From Pseudomonas putida (GTDB taxonomy: Bacteria; Pseudomonadota; Gammaproteobacteria; Pseudomonadales; Pseudomonadaceae), in contig NZ_JAETZZ010000003.1 in assembly GCF_022627325.1 (NCBI RefSeq), positions 62,001-126,000 on the forward strand: a DNA stretch of 64,000 bases. The letters run 5' to 3'. The notes below the pieces were generated by a model that did no database searches, was not told the origin of the DNA, and saw only the letters and a program-made list of their open reading frames with translations. Of this stretch, positions 10,137 through 18,063 are shown piece after piece. Position 1 is the stretch's first letter. Each line of letters opens with the position of its first letter. Both the position numbers and the translations under genes were made by a program.

Positions 10137-10160
10137 GCCGGGCGCCAGCGAGCGCCCGGC
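10137..10160 (+). other. Intra-operon hairpin between lldP and lldD
   Basis: An 8-bp GC stem (GCCGGGCG / CGCCCGGC) lies directly after the lldP stop, without a T-run. It is probably an mRNA-processing or stabilising element rather than a full terminator, since lldD follows 30 bp later. Confidence 0.5.
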
Positions 10161-10189
10161 GTCTCCTTCAACCCACGCTGCGAGAATCC

Positions 10190-11335
10190 ATGATCATTTC
10201 CGCCTCCACCGACTATCGCGCCGCGGCCCAACGCAAGCTGCCCCCCTTCCTCTTCCACTATGCCGACGGCGGCGCGTACGCCGAGCACACGCTGCGCCAC
10301 AACGTCTCGGACCTTGCCGGCATCGCCTTGCGCCAGCGGGTGCTCAAGAACATGTCCGAACTGAGCCTGGAAACCCGGCTGTTCGACGAAACCCTGAGCA
10401 TGCCCGTGGCCCTGGCCCCGGTCGGCCTCACCGGTATGTACGCCCGCCGCGGCGAAGTGCAGGCAGCCCGCGCGGCAGCCGCCCACGGCATCCCGTTCAC
10501 CATGTCTACCGTGTCGGTCTGCCCGATCGAGGAAGTGGCGCCGGCGATCGACCGGCCGATGTGGTTCCAGCTGTATGTGCTCAAAGACCGCGGCTTCATG
10601 CGCAACGCGCTGGAGCGGGCCAAGGCTGCCGGGGTCAAGACCCTGGTATTCACCGTCGACATGCCGGTGCCAGGTGCCCGCTACCGTGATGCCCACTCCG
10701 GCATGAGCGGCGCCAACGGGCCCATGCGCCGCGTGTTGCAGGCCATGACCCACCCCGAATGGGCCTGGGACGTTGGCGTGATGGGCCGCCCGCACGACCT
10801 GGGCAACATCTCTAAATACCGCGGCAACCCCACCGGCCTTGCCGACTACATCGGCTGGCTGGGTAACAACTTCGACCCGTCCATTTCCTGGAAGGACCTG
10901 GAATGGATCCGCGAGTTCTGGGACGGCCCGATGATCATCAAAGGCATCCTCGACGCCGACGACGCACGTGACGCGGTCAAGTTCGGGGCCGACGGCATCG
11001 TCGTCTCCAACCACGGCGGCCGCCAACTCGACGGCGTGCAGTCCAGCGCCCGTGCGTTGCCGGCGATTGCCGACGCCGTCAAAGGCGACCTGAAGATCCT
11101 CGCCGACTCCGGCATCCGCAGTGGCCTGGATGTGGTGCGCATGATCGCACTGGGTGCAGACACCGTGCTGATCGGCCGCGCCTTCCTCTGGGCCCTTGCC
11201 GTGCACGGCCAGGCCGGGGTGAAGAACCTGCTCGAACTGTTCGAAAAGGAAATGCGCGTGGCCATGGTACTCACGGGCGCCAAGTCGATCAGCGATATCA
11301 GCCGCGACTCGCTGGTACGCGAACTGGGCGCTTGA
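10190..11335 (+). CDS. lldD: FMN-dependent L-lactate dehydrogenase
   Basis: Membrane-associated quinone-linked L-lactate oxidation to pyruvate; 381 aa, same size as E. coli LldD. It has the alpha-hydroxyacid oxidase TIM barrel: the FMN loop [18 protein letters not shown], the substrate residues in [10 protein letters not shown], and the active-site HGGRQLDG segment (catalytic His in [10 protein letters not shown], about residue 275). The [20 protein letters not shown] phosphate-binding region follows. Cotranscribed with lldP and dld. Confidence 0.98.
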   Translation: MIISASTDYRAAAQRKLPPFLFHYADGGAYAEHTLRHNVSDLAGIALRQRVLKNMSELSLETRLFDETLSMPVALAPVGLTGMYARRGEVQAARAAAAHGIPFTMSTVSVCPIEEVAPAIDRPMWFQLYVLKDRGFMRNALERAKAAGVKTLVFTVDMPVPGARYRDAHSGMSGANGPMRRVLQAMTHPEWAWDVGVMGRPHDLGNISKYRGNPTGLADYIGWLGNNFDPSISWKDLEWIREFWDGPMIIKGILDADDARDAVKFGADGIVVSNHGGRQLDGVQSSARALPAIADAVKGDLKILADSGIRSGLDVVRMIALGADTVLIGRAFLWALAVHGQAGVKNLLELFEKEMRVAMVLTGAKSISDISRDSLVRELGA

Positions 11336-11409
11336 GCGCCTGCACAAACACCGCCTGTATGACCGGGGCACGCGGCGCGCCAGACGCCGTGGCCCTGTGA
11401 GGAGATAGC

Positions 11410-14220
11410 ATGAGCCTGCCCGCCGCCTTCCTGCGTGATGCCGAGCGCCTGATACCCGCCGACCGCCGTTTCGACGACCCTACGTCCACCCTGGCCTTTG
11501 GCACCGACGCCAGTTTCTACCGCCTGATCCCCAAGCTGGTGGTGCGTGTGGAGTCGGAAGACGAAGTGGTCGGGCTGCTGCAGCTGGCCCAGCGCGAGCG
11601 CGTGCCGGTAACCTTCCGCGCCGCGGGCACCAGCCTGTCCGGCCAGGCCATCAGTGACTCGGTGCTGATCGTGCTCGGCGATAACTGGGGCAGCAAAGAG
11701 ATCCGCGGCCAGGGCGAACAGATCCGCCTGCAACCCGGCGTCATCGGTGCCCAGGCCAACGCCTGGCTGGCCCCTTACGGGCGCAAGATCGGCCCGGACC
11801 CGGCCTCGATCAATGCCTGCAAGATCGGCGGTATCGTTGCCAACAACGCCAGCGGCATGTGCTGCGGCACCGCGCAAAACACCTACCACACCCTGGCCGG
11901 CCTGCGCCTGGTGCTGGCAGACGGCACGCGCCTGGACAGCGAAGACCCGGCCAGCGTTGCCGCCTTTGAAAGCAGCCACGCCGAACTGCTCGACGCGCTG
12001 GCCCGGCTTGGCCGCGAAACCCGCGCCAACACCGAGCTGGCAGACCGCATCCGGCACAAATACCGGCTGAAGAACACCACCGGCCTGTCGCTCAACGCCC
12101 TGGTGGACTACGACGAGCCGCTGGATATCCTCCAGCATTTGCTGGTTGGGTCTGAAGGCACGCTGGGCTTCATCAGCGCCGTCACCTACGACACCGTGCC
12201 CGATCACCCGCACAAGGCCAGCGCGCTGCTGGTGTTCCCCAGCGTAGAAAGCTGCTGCCGCGCGGTGACCGTGCTCAAGCGCCAGCCAGTGTCCGCCGTG
12301 GAGCTGCTCGACCGCCGCAGCCTGCGTTCGGTGCAGAACATGCCGGGCATGCCGCTGTGGGTAAAAGGCCTGTCGAACAATGCCTGCGCGCTGTTGATCG
12401 AGTCCCGCGCCGCCAGCCAGAGCCTGCTGCACGAACAACTGCAACGGATCATGGCCTCCATCGCCGAATACCCGCTGGAACAGCAAGTCGACTTCAGCGA
12501 AGACCCAGCGGTGTACAACCAGCTGTGGAAGATCCGCAAAGACACCTTCCCCGCCGTCGGCGCCGTGCGCCAGACCGGCACCACGGTGATCATCGAAGAC
12601 GTCACCTTCCCCGTCGAGCAACTGGCCGAAGGCGTCAACCGCCTGATCCAGCTGTTCGACAAGCACCACTATGACGAAGCGATCATCTTCGGCCATGCGC
12701 TGGAGGGCAACCTGCACTTTGTCTTCACCCAGGGCTTCAACAGCGCGCAGGAAGTGGCGCGCTACCAGGCCTTCATGGATGACGTGGCGCAACTGGTGGC
12801 CGTGGAATTCGGCGGCTCGCTCAAGGCCGAGCACGGCACCGGCCGCAACATGGCGCCGTTCGTGGAGCTGGAGTGGGGGCATGACGCCTATCAGCTGATG
12901 TGGACGCTCAAACGCCTGCTCGACCCCAACGGCATTCTCAACCCCGATGTGGTGTTGAGCGAAGACCCGGACATCCACCTGAAAAACCTCAAGCCGCTGC
13001 CAGCCGCCGACGAGATCGTCGACAAATGCATCGAGTGCGGCTTCTGCGAACCGGTCTGCCCATCCAAAGGCCTGACCCTCAGCCCACGCCAGCGCATCGT
13101 CATGTGGCGTGACATTCAGGCGAAAAAACGCGCCGGCATCGATACCCGCGCCCTGCTGCAGACGTACCAGTACCAAGGCATCGACACCTGCGCCGCCACC
13201 GGCCTGTGCGCCCAGCGCTGCCCGGTGGGCATCAACACCGGCGAGCTGGTGAAGAAGTTGCGCAGCCAGGCCGCCGAGCATGCCAAGGCCGCCGACTGGC
13301 TGGCCGAACACTTCCACACCACCTTGGCCGGCGCCCGCCTGACCCTGACCGCCGCCAACACTGCCCGCAAGCTGCTCGGCGCCCCGCGTCTGGGCCGCCT
13401 GAGCGCCTCGTTGAGCAAAGCCAGCAAAGGCCGCCTGCCGCAATGGTCCCCCGCCATGCCGCAACCGCTGCGCAGCGTAAGTTTTGGCCCAGCGAGCAAC
13501 GATGCCCGGCCACGGGTGGTGTACCTGGCGGCGTGCGTGTCGCGGGTGATGGGCCCGGCCTATGCCGACCGCGAGCAAAGTTCACTGCTGGACAAAACCC
13601 GCGCCCTGCTGGAGAAGGCCGGTTACCAGGTGGTGTTCCCCGGCAACGCCGACAGCCTGTGCTGCGGCCAGCCGTTCGCCTCCAAAGGTTACCCCGAGCA
13701 AGCGGAGCACAAGCGCCAAGAGCTGATCAACGCACTGCTGCACGCCAGCCGCGGCGGCCTGGACCCTATCTACTGTGACACCAGCCCCTGCACCCTGCGC
13801 CTGGTACAGGACCTGGGCGACACCCGCCTGGACCTGTACGACCCAGTGCGCTTCATCCGCACACACCTGCTGGACAAGCTGGAGTTCACCCCACAGGACG
13901 AGCCGGTGGCCGTGCACGTGACCTGCAGCACCCAGCAACTGGGTGAAAGCCAGGCTCTGATCGACCTGGCACGGCGCTGCAGCACGCAGGTGGTGATCCC
14001 GGAAGGGATTCACTGTTGCGGTTTTGCCGGTGACAAAGGCTTTACCACACCCGAGCTGAATGCCCACTCACTGCGCAGCCTGAAGGACGCGGTGCAGCAT
14101 TGCAGCGAAGGGATTTCCACCAGCCGAACCTGCGAGATCGGGCTGTCCAGCCACAGCGGTATCGATTACCACGGGCTGGTCTACCTGGTAGACCGCGTCA
14201 CCCGCCCCCGCACCCTCTGA
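11410..14220 (+). CDS. dld: FAD/Fe-S D-lactate dehydrogenase (Dld-II type)
   Basis: Large fused flavoprotein, 936 aa, oxidising D-lactate (or a related 2-hydroxy acid) and passing electrons to the respiratory chain. The N-terminal half is a GlcD-like FAD_binding_4/FAD-oxidase_C unit (RAAGTSLSGQ near 75; GPDPASINACKIGGIVANNA near 130; KAEHGTGRNMAPF near 475). Two 4Fe-4S motifs follow (CIECGFCEPVCP near 539, CAATGLCAQRCP near 593), then CCG-type cysteine motifs (LCCGQPFASKG near 750, HCCGFAGDKGF near 869). Start preceded by GAGGAGA. Downstream of lldPD as in other Pseudomonas lactate operons. Confidence 0.93.
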   Translation: MSLPAAFLRDAERLIPADRRFDDPTSTLAFGTDASFYRLIPKLVVRVESEDEVVGLLQLAQRERVPVTFRAAGTSLSGQAISDSVLIVLGDNWGSKEIRGQGEQIRLQPGVIGAQANAWLAPYGRKIGPDPASINACKIGGIVANNASGMCCGTAQNTYHTLAGLRLVLADGTRLDSEDPASVAAFESSHAELLDALARLGRETRANTELADRIRHKYRLKNTTGLSLNALVDYDEPLDILQHLLVGSEGTLGFISAVTYDTVPDHPHKASALLVFPSVESCCRAVTVLKRQPVSAVELLDRRSLRSVQNMPGMPLWVKGLSNNACALLIESRAASQSLLHEQLQRIMASIAEYPLEQQVDFSEDPAVYNQLWKIRKDTFPAVGAVRQTGTTVIIEDVTFPVEQLAEGVNRLIQLFDKHHYDEAIIFGHALEGNLHFVFTQGFNSAQEVARYQAFMDDVAQLVAVEFGGSLKAEHGTGRNMAPFVELEWGHDAYQLMWTLKRLLDPNGILNPDVVLSEDPDIHLKNLKPLPAADEIVDKCIECGFCEPVCPSKGLTLSPRQRIVMWRDIQAKKRAGIDTRALLQTYQYQGIDTCAATGLCAQRCPVGINTGELVKKLRSQAAEHAKAADWLAEHFHTTLAGARLTLTAANTARKLLGAPRLGRLSASLSKASKGRLPQWSPAMPQPLRSVSFGPASNDARPRVVYLAACVSRVMGPAYADREQSSLLDKTRALLEKAGYQVVFPGNADSLCCGQPFASKGYPEQAEHKRQELINALLHASRGGLDPIYCDTSPCTLRLVQDLGDTRLDLYDPVRFIRTHLLDKLEFTPQDEPVAVHVTCSTQQLGESQALIDLARRCSTQVVIPEGIHCCGFAGDKGFTTPELNAHSLRSLKDAVQHCSEGISTSRTCEIGLSSHSGIDYHGLVYLVDRVTRPRTL

Positions 14221-14300
14221 CCTGCCCGCTGATTCGCCGGCAAACCCCACCCCGGTTGTAGCAACTGTCTTGCTCAACCTCTAAAAGCCGGCGCGATCCA

Positions 14301-14330
14301 GGTGGGAGCCGGCTTGCCGGCGATCGAGGG
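14301..14330. repeat. REP element
   Basis: GGTGGGAGCCGGCTTGCCGG plus CGATCGAGGG is a Pseudomonas REP hairpin downstream of dld. The 913-bp tandem duplication starts inside it, which suggests REP-mediated recombination. Confidence 0.85.
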
Positions 14331-14357
14331 CGCAGCCCTCGCCCAAGCCCTCCACCC

Positions 14358-14374
14358 GTAAGACATTTCCTAAC
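14358..14374 (+). promoter_or_regulatory. Conserved 17-bp box upstream of leader RNA, copy 1
   Basis: GTAAGACATTTCCTAAC recurs in all four modules as GTA-N3-CATTTCC-Y-AA, always 80-125 bp before the leader-RNA structure. The imperfect dyad (GTAAGA / TCCTAAC) resembles operators of LuxR/FixJ-type response regulators such as the RcsB box. The regulator is unknown. Confidence 0.5.
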
Positions 14375-14478
14375 CTGCAACCAAATGCTTCTGGATTAAA
14401 TGCTTTGGGATTTATCCTACGACCGCCGCTGCCGTTTCGCTGTTGTTGCTCACAACCATCAGGGCTAACTTCCCTGGG

Positions 14479-14615
14479 TCGTCATCTTTGACGATTTGGG
14501 TGTGAGAGCCCGCAAATTTCGGCAGTACTGCTATGGCAGCCGCAACGCGGGCAGGCTTCGGCCTGGCTGGCTTGTGCCGATCTTTGCCGGTCTCTCACCC
14601 CGCGTTCGGCTGCCA
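14479..14615 (+). ncRNA. Pseudoknotted leader RNA, copy 1
   Basis: Predicted structured 5' leader. Hairpin P0 is TCGTCA/TGACGA (14479-14494). Closing stem P1 is GTGAGAG 14502-14508 with CTCTCAC 14592-14598. P2 is GCAAA 14512-14516 with TTTGC 14583-14587. P3 is TCGGCA 14519-14524 with TGCCGA 14575-14580. An inner hairpin CAGGC-TTCG-GCCTG lies at 14552-14565. A long pseudoknot pairs 14534-14551 (TGGCAGCCGCAACGCGGG) with 14599-14615 beyond P1. The same architecture with different bases occurs in three more leaders. It ends about 60 nt before the downstream start codon. Read by eye, not folded by software. Confidence 0.72.
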
Positions 14616-14676
14616 CCCTATTCTGTGAGAGGAAGACGAAGGGCAGCTCAAATCCAGCCACGATCGGATCTGCACC

Positions 14677-14946
14677 ATGAAAAAAATCGTACCCGACCCA
14701 CCTCGCTCCAAACTCCTCACCAACCCATACTTCTCCATCCACACCGACATGCCCCCTCCAGACGCCCTGGCCCACGCCAGCGAACTGCTGCGCGGCATCG
14801 CCGAAACCATCGACGAACATTGCCGCACCCACGCCGGCGAACCGGGCCTGTGCATGCTCAGCAACGCCGAGCACGCCTGCGAGACGTCCAGAGCCCTGAT
14901 CGAGCACGCCTTGACTGGCCTCTACAACGCGCAAAGGCCGAGGTGA
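14677..14946 (+). CDS. DUF6124-like small protein, copy 1
   Basis: 89 aa, starting MKKIVPDPPRSKLLTNPYFS. It resembles the Pseudomonas-restricted DUF6124 family (short N-terminal IVPDPP motif followed by two helices); function unknown. The helical part includes LLRGIAETIDEHCRTH and NAEHACETSRALIEHALTGL, compatible with a small helical dimer. No signal peptide or membrane segment. It is preceded by the structured leader and followed 4 bp later by the DUF3077-type gene. Differs from copy 2 at one residue (GIAET versus GVAET). The DUF assignment is from memory. Confidence 0.75.
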   Translation: MKKIVPDPPRSKLLTNPYFSIHTDMPPPDALAHASELLRGIAETIDEHCRTHAGEPGLCMLSNAEHACETSRALIEHALTGLYNAQRPR

Positions 14947-14950
14947 TTCA

Positions 14951-15199
14951 ATGAATGACGCATTGAAAAATGTCACCACCGCCGGCAGGGAAACCTTCGA
15001 CCTGTTTCGCCTGCAACCGGGCGTGCCTTTCGAACACGCCTTCAGCCAGTTATCAGTACTGCTCGGCTGCATCCGCCACCTCACCACCGAAGCCGAGATG
15101 GAAAACGACCGCAAGGCCGGCAGCGCGGCGCGCATCCTGAGCGAAATGGCCAAGGCACTGATCGACGACATCGAGCTTGGGCTGAACAAATCTCACTGA
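14951..15199 (+). CDS. DUF3077-like small protein, copy 1
   Basis: 82 aa, MNDALKNVTTAGRETFDLF onward. It resembles DUF3077, small helical Pseudomonas proteins often annotated as hypothetical. Characteristic features are the FDLFRLQPGVPFEHAFSQLS segment and the C-terminal helix ARILSEMAKALIDDIELGL. The preceding gene and its leader RNA form one transcription unit with it (4-bp gap, AGGTGATTC before ATG). Copy 2 differs at one residue (KNVTT versus KDVTT). Function is unknown; a regulatory or antitoxin-like role would be guesswork. Confidence 0.75.
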   Translation: MNDALKNVTTAGRETFDLFRLQPGVPFEHAFSQLSVLLGCIRHLTTEAEMENDRKAGSAARILSEMAKALIDDIELGLNKSH

Positions 15200-15270
15200 T
15201 GCCACCCGGGCCGCTCCGCGGCCCAATTGCCGGCGATCGAGGGCACAGCCCTCACCTAAGCCCTCCACCC

Positions 15271-15287
15271 GTAAGACATTTCCTAAC
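15271..15287 (+). promoter_or_regulatory. Conserved 17-bp box, copy 2
   Basis: Identical GTAAGACATTTCCTAAC. The sequence from here to about 15392, including TTTGGGATTTATCCTACGA (possible -10 TATCCT), is nearly identical to that of copy 1. Confidence 0.5.
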
Positions 15288-15390
15288 CTGCAACCAAATG
15301 CTTCTGGATTAAACGCTTTGGGATTTATCCTACGACCGCCGCTGCCGTTTCGCCGTTGTGGCTCACAACCATCGGGGCTAACTTCCCTGG

Positions 15391-15525
15391 GTCGTTTTCG
15401 AACGACAGGGTGTGAGAACCCCGTAAACATGACAGCAGCCTCGTAATGGCGGCCCTGCGTGGGCAGACCTCGGTCTGGCCGGATTTCCCATGTTTACCGG
15501 TTTCTCACCCCACGCATGGCTGCCA
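15391..15525 (+). ncRNA. Pseudoknotted leader RNA, copy 2
   Basis: Same architecture as copy 1 with different bases. P0 is GTCGTT-TTCG-AACGAC (15391-15406). P1 is GTGAGAA 15412-15418 with TTCTCAC 15502-15508. P2 is a 9-bp stem GTAAACATG/CATGTTTAC. The inner hairpin is CAGACC-TC-GGTCTG. The pseudoknot pairs 15437-15453 (TGGCGGCCCTGCGTGGG) with 15509-15525 (CCCACGCATGGCTGCCA), with one G-U and one mismatch. The compensatory changes relative to copy 1, within an otherwise near-identical duplication, are strong evidence for a selected RNA structure. Confidence 0.75.
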
Positions 15526-15589
15526 CCCAATCCCGTGAGAAAGGATCGTGTAGCAGCGCCTGTTGAGTAATCAAACTGGGATCTGCACC

Positions 15590-15859
15590 ATGAAAAAAAT
15601 CGTACCCGACCCACCCCGCTCCAAACTCCTCACCAACCCGTATTTCTCCATCCACACCGACATGCCCCCTCCAGACGCCCTGGCCCACGCCAGCGAACTG
15701 CTGCGCGGCGTCGCCGAAACCATCGACGAACACTGCCGCACCCACGCCGGTGAACCGGGCCTGTGCATGCTCAGCAACGCCGAGCACGCCTGCGAAACAT
15801 CCAGAGCCCTGATCGAGCATGCCTTGACTGGCCTCTACAACGCGCAAAGGCCGAGGTGA
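15590..15859 (+). CDS. DUF6124-like small protein, copy 2
   Basis: 89 aa, 88 of 89 residues identical to copy 1 (Val for Ile in LLRGVAETIDE). Start chosen at MKKIVPDPP by identity with copy 1; a 9-codon upstream extension of the frame is not conserved. Four bp before the second DUF3077-type gene. Function unknown. Confidence 0.75.
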   Translation: MKKIVPDPPRSKLLTNPYFSIHTDMPPPDALAHASELLRGVAETIDEHCRTHAGEPGLCMLSNAEHACETSRALIEHALTGLYNAQRPR

Positions 15860-15863
15860 TTCA

Positions 15864-16112
15864 ATGAATGACGCATTGAAAGATGTCACCACCGCCGGCA
15901 GGGAAACATTCGACCTGTTTCGCCTGCAACCGGGCGTGCCTTTCGAGCACGCCTTCAGCCAGCTCTCAGTACTGCTCGGCTGCATCCGCCACCTCACCAC
16001 CGAAGCCGAAATGGAAAACGACCGCAAGGCCGGCAGCGCAGCGCGCATCCTGAGCGAAATGGCCAAGGCCTTGATCGACGACATCGAGCTTGGCCTGAAC
16101 AAATCCCACTGA
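15864..16112 (+). CDS. DUF3077-like small protein, copy 2
   Basis: 82 aa, one residue different from copy 1 (MNDALKDVTT). It ends the second duplicated unit. The tail after the stop (GGGCCGCTCCGCGGCCC) is a GC hairpin shared with unit 1 and may act as a weak terminator. Function unknown. Confidence 0.75.
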   Translation: MNDALKDVTTAGRETFDLFRLQPGVPFEHAFSQLSVLLGCIRHLTTEAEMENDRKAGSAARILSEMAKALIDDIELGLNKSH

Positions 16113-16262
16113 TGCCACCCGGGCCGCTCCGCGGCCCATTCAGCGGAAACACCCCGCCACACACCATCATGTCGCCAAGCCAGCACACCGATTGAACCCT
16201 CGGCAAACCCCAGCAGTCCATCCTTACAGGCCCACCTCCCAGAGGCCTTCAAGGAGACACCC

Positions 16263-16556
16263 ATGAAAGGTACCGCGCTTTCGGCCCTCTTCGCGGCCGC
16301 TACCCTCCTGGCTTCACCGGTGTTCGCTGCTGACGACCTCTGCACCCTCAACCTGCAGAAAATCGATGATGCCATGGCCACCGCTGGCGCCACTTCCGAA
16401 GGCCTGGACAAGGCCGTTACCGAACACGTCGACAAGGCCAAGGCCGCGCAGGCAGCGGGCGACACCAAAGAATGCATCGCCATTTCCACCAAAGTGCTGC
16501 AGCGCCTGGAGAAAACCGACAAGGGCAGCGGCACGGCCGGTGGCAGCGGTAGCTAA
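16263..16556 (+). CDS. Small secreted (periplasmic) protein
   Basis: 97 aa with a textbook signal peptide (MKGTALSALFAAATLLASPVFA, cleavage after AFA-like VFA at about residue 22). The mature helical domain of about 75 aa contains two cysteines (DDLCTLNLQ and TKECIAIS) that could form a disulfide, and a Gly/Ser tail. Preceded by AAGGAGA. Similar small proteins occur upstream of ssrA in pseudomonads. No function can be assigned. Confidence 0.8.
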   Translation: MKGTALSALFAAATLLASPVFAADDLCTLNLQKIDDAMATAGATSEGLDKAVTEHVDKAKAAQAAGDTKECIAISTKVLQRLEKTDKGSGTAGGSGS

Positions 16557-16655
16557 GCTTTGAGCGGGCGGCAAGAAGCCGTTGTCGACGCCGCCCGCGC
16601 AAAGGCGTATACTCAGCGGCACGTGCCGAAAGGTACGTCAGCTAGAGCTGAGTGT

Positions 16656-17047
16656 GGGGCCGATTAGGATTCGACGCCGGTAGCGAAACTCTAGGTGCAT
16701 GCCGAGTTGGTAACAGAACTCGTAAATCCACTGTTGCAACTTTCTATAGTTGCCAATGACGAAAACTACGAGGGTTACGCTCTCGCTGCGTAAGCAGCTG
16801 AGCCCGCTCTCCTGGTAGCTTCGGCTCCAGCAATCATCAGGGGATGCCTGTAAACCCGAAATGATTGTCATACAGAACAGGATCGTCGTGTAGCACGTTG
16901 GGGGCAAAGCGACTAAAACTTACCCAACTCGTCCAAAGCACCCTGCCCGTCGGGCGGCTGCGGATTAACTCAATAGACACGGCTAAGCATGTAGTACCGA
17001 CAGCGGAGTACTGGCGGACGGGGGTTCAAATCCCCCCGGCTCCACCA
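16656..17047 (+). ncRNA. ssrA: Transfer-messenger RNA
   Basis: 392-nt tmRNA. The 5' end GGGGCCGATTAGGATTCGACG pairs in the acceptor arm with CGGCTCCACCA at the 3' end. The T-arm is GGTTCAAATCC near 17024. The tag reading frame begins at about 16752 and encodes ANDENYEGYALAA followed by TAA, a Pseudomonas-type degradation tag. With SmpB it rescues stalled ribosomes. Its 3' end is a favoured integration site and is echoed twice downstream. Confidence 0.98.
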
Positions 17048-17057
17048 AATCCTAAAA

Positions 17058-17084
17058 AGAAGACGCCCTCGGGCGTCTTTTTTT
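17058..17084 (+). terminator. Rho-independent terminator of ssrA
   Basis: Stem AAGACGCCC / GGGCGTCTT with a 2-nt loop followed by TTTTTT, directly downstream of the tmRNA CCA end. Confidence 0.93.
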
Positions 17085-17168
17085 GTGCCTGAATTAACTG
17101 ATTACACCTGCTTGACGTTACAGATCGTTTCGAAATGCAGCGAAAAAGTCAGATTTATCCCCTTTCCC

Positions 17169-17185
17169 GTAGTCCATTTCCCAAA
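17169..17185 (+). promoter_or_regulatory. Conserved 17-bp box, copy 3
   Basis: GTAGTCCATTTCCCAAA matches the GTA-N3-CATTTCC-Y-AA consensus of the four modules and is followed by AGATACT as in copy 4. Confidence 0.45.
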
Positions 17186-17246
17186 GATACTCTCCAACCC
17201 TGTTTTCCGTTGCGGACGCTTTTTCAGGGTCTTAGTCTCGGTGCGT

Positions 17247-17392
17247 CGTTGCACATCAACGGCATGACTTTGACAGGTCGCGACGGTAAACAACAAAACG
17301 GCTCGTCGTTATGGCGGCTGTACGTGCGGGCACGCTTGCGTGCGCCGGAACTTGTTGTTTCCGCCGGTCTGTCAACCCGCGTACAGCTGCCA
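17247..17392 (+). ncRNA. Pseudoknotted leader RNA, copy 3
   Basis: P0 is CGTTG/CAACG (17247-17261). P1 is TTGACAG 17270-17276 with CTGTCAA 17369-17375. P2 pairs about GGTAAACAACAA with TTGTTGTTTCC (one bulge). The inner hairpin is GCACGC-TT-GCGTGC (17330-17343). The pseudoknot pairs 17312-17330 (TGGCGGCTGTACGTGCGGG) with 17376-17392 (CCCGCGTACAGCTGCCA). Every helix differs in sequence from copies 1 and 2 yet keeps pairing and order. It ends 47 nt before the start codon of the next gene. Confidence 0.75.
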
Positions 17393-17439
17393 CCCTCTGT
17401 TTGACAGCAGACGGTGACGGCCCTGAAATGGAAGCAATC

Positions 17440-17682
17440 ATGTTGAAGATAGTCCCCGATCCACCCCACCTCCTCCACTCCCTGGAAGACACGCTGATGA
17501 TGGCCGCCGACTACGCCCTGTGCGCCGAAGTCGTCGCCCAGCAGGCAATGCTGATGCAGCCCAAGTCACCTGTATCGTTATTGATCATGACCTCAATGCA
17601 CGAGCTCGAGACGCTACGCAAATTGCTCGAAGCGGCGCTGATCCAGATCCAGAAACCCGCTGATCCGCAAACGCTGCACTGA
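17440..17682 (+). CDS. DUF6124-like small protein, copy 3
   Basis: 80 aa from MLKIVPDPPHLLHSLEDTLMM; GGAAG sits 5 nt before this ATG. It shares the N-terminal IVPDPP motif and a two-helix layout (ALCAEVVAQQAMLM and MHELETLRKLLEAALIQIQ) with copies 1 and 2 but is diverged elsewhere. The next gene of the unit is the DUF3077-type gene 114 bp downstream, with a REP between. Function unknown. Confidence 0.7.
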   Translation: MLKIVPDPPHLLHSLEDTLMMAADYALCAEVVAQQAMLMQPKSPVSLLIMTSMHELETLRKLLEAALIQIQKPADPQTLH

Positions 17683-17734
17683 CCCGCATCATGACCTGTC
17701 TGGCCTGGCTCTGCCGCACAGCGATGCACTGGTA

Positions 17735-17760
17735 GGCGCCCGGCTTGCCGGCGATAGGGC
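17735..17760. repeat. REP element
   Basis: GGCGCCCGGCTTGCCGGCGA followed by TAGGGC is a REP-type hairpin between the third DUF6124-type and DUF3077-type genes. Confidence 0.75.
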
Positions 17761-17796
17761 CAGGCCAGGCAACTACGACTTCAGGGAGATCAAACA

Positions 17797-18063
17797 GTGA
17801 CCACCGAAGAAACCAAATTCACCGTCGGCAAAACCACCTTCTTCCAAGGCGAAAACCAGACCCACGCCCTTTTCCGCATCGAAGCCGGCATCCCATGCCA
17901 GGCCGCCCGCGAGCAGGCCTCGGAACTGATGGGCTATGCGCGCGACCTGAGTATTGACGGGCTGATGGAAGACAAACCGCAGTTGCTCTGGGCATCGCAC
18001 TACCTCTGCGCCCTGGCAAAAGCTCTGCTCGATGATGCCGAATTGGGCATGATGAAGACTTGA
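17797..18063 (+). CDS. DUF3077-like small protein, copy 3
   Basis: 88 aa. GTG start (MTTEETKFTVGKTTFFQGE) with GGGAG 9 nt upstream. It shares the DUF3077 pattern: FRIEAGIPCQAAREQASELMG matches the FRLQPGVPFEHAFSQLSVLLG region of copies 1 and 2, and it ends with CALAKALLDDAELGM. Single-domain, soluble, helical. Function unknown; it is the partner of the preceding gene in this module type. Confidence 0.75.
   Translation: MTTEETKFTVGKTTFFQGENQTHALFRIEAGIPCQAAREQASELMGYARDLSIDGLMEDKPQLLWASHYLCALAKALLDDAELGMMKT

Larger units (their letters stand above)
14316..15228. repeat. Tandem duplication, unit 1 (913 bp)
   Basis: This segment and the next (15229-16139) are a direct tandem repeat with period 913 bp. 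The order is a REP half, a 17-bp promoter box, leader RNA, a DUF6124-type gene, a DUF3077-type gene and a GC-rich tail (GGGCCGCTCCGCGGCCC). The two copies are nearly identical except for about 185 bp of leader (about 14483-14668 against 15393-15582). Confidence 0.92.
15229..16139. repeat. Tandem duplication, unit 2
   Basis: Second copy of the 913-bp module, joined to unit 1 at a partial REP (TTGCCGGCGATCGAGGG). Coding parts are almost identical to unit 1 while the leader RNA is strongly diverged; see unit 1. Confidence 0.92.
17042..17694. repeat. Long direct repeat, left copy (ssrA 3' end to DUF6124 gene)
   Basis: From CCACCAAATCC at the tmRNA 3' end through its terminator, the 17-bp box, leader RNA copy 3 and the DUF6124-type gene, this stretch is repeated in diverged form at 21199-21796 in the same order. 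The pair brackets the DUF3077/MazG/DUF2075 cargo, so it may be the boundary of an integrated element or a duplication. Confidence 0.7.

Noticed and set aside
8600..11371. 923-codon minus-strand frame opposite lldP/lldD, and 910-codon frame opposite dld
   Set aside because: Shadow frames with His/Gln/Gly/Asp-rich composition; they span two real genes and have no domain.
14301..14330. Regular REP elements as a CRISPR-like array
   Set aside because: Single dispersed hairpins without spacer periodicity; typical Pseudomonas REPs.
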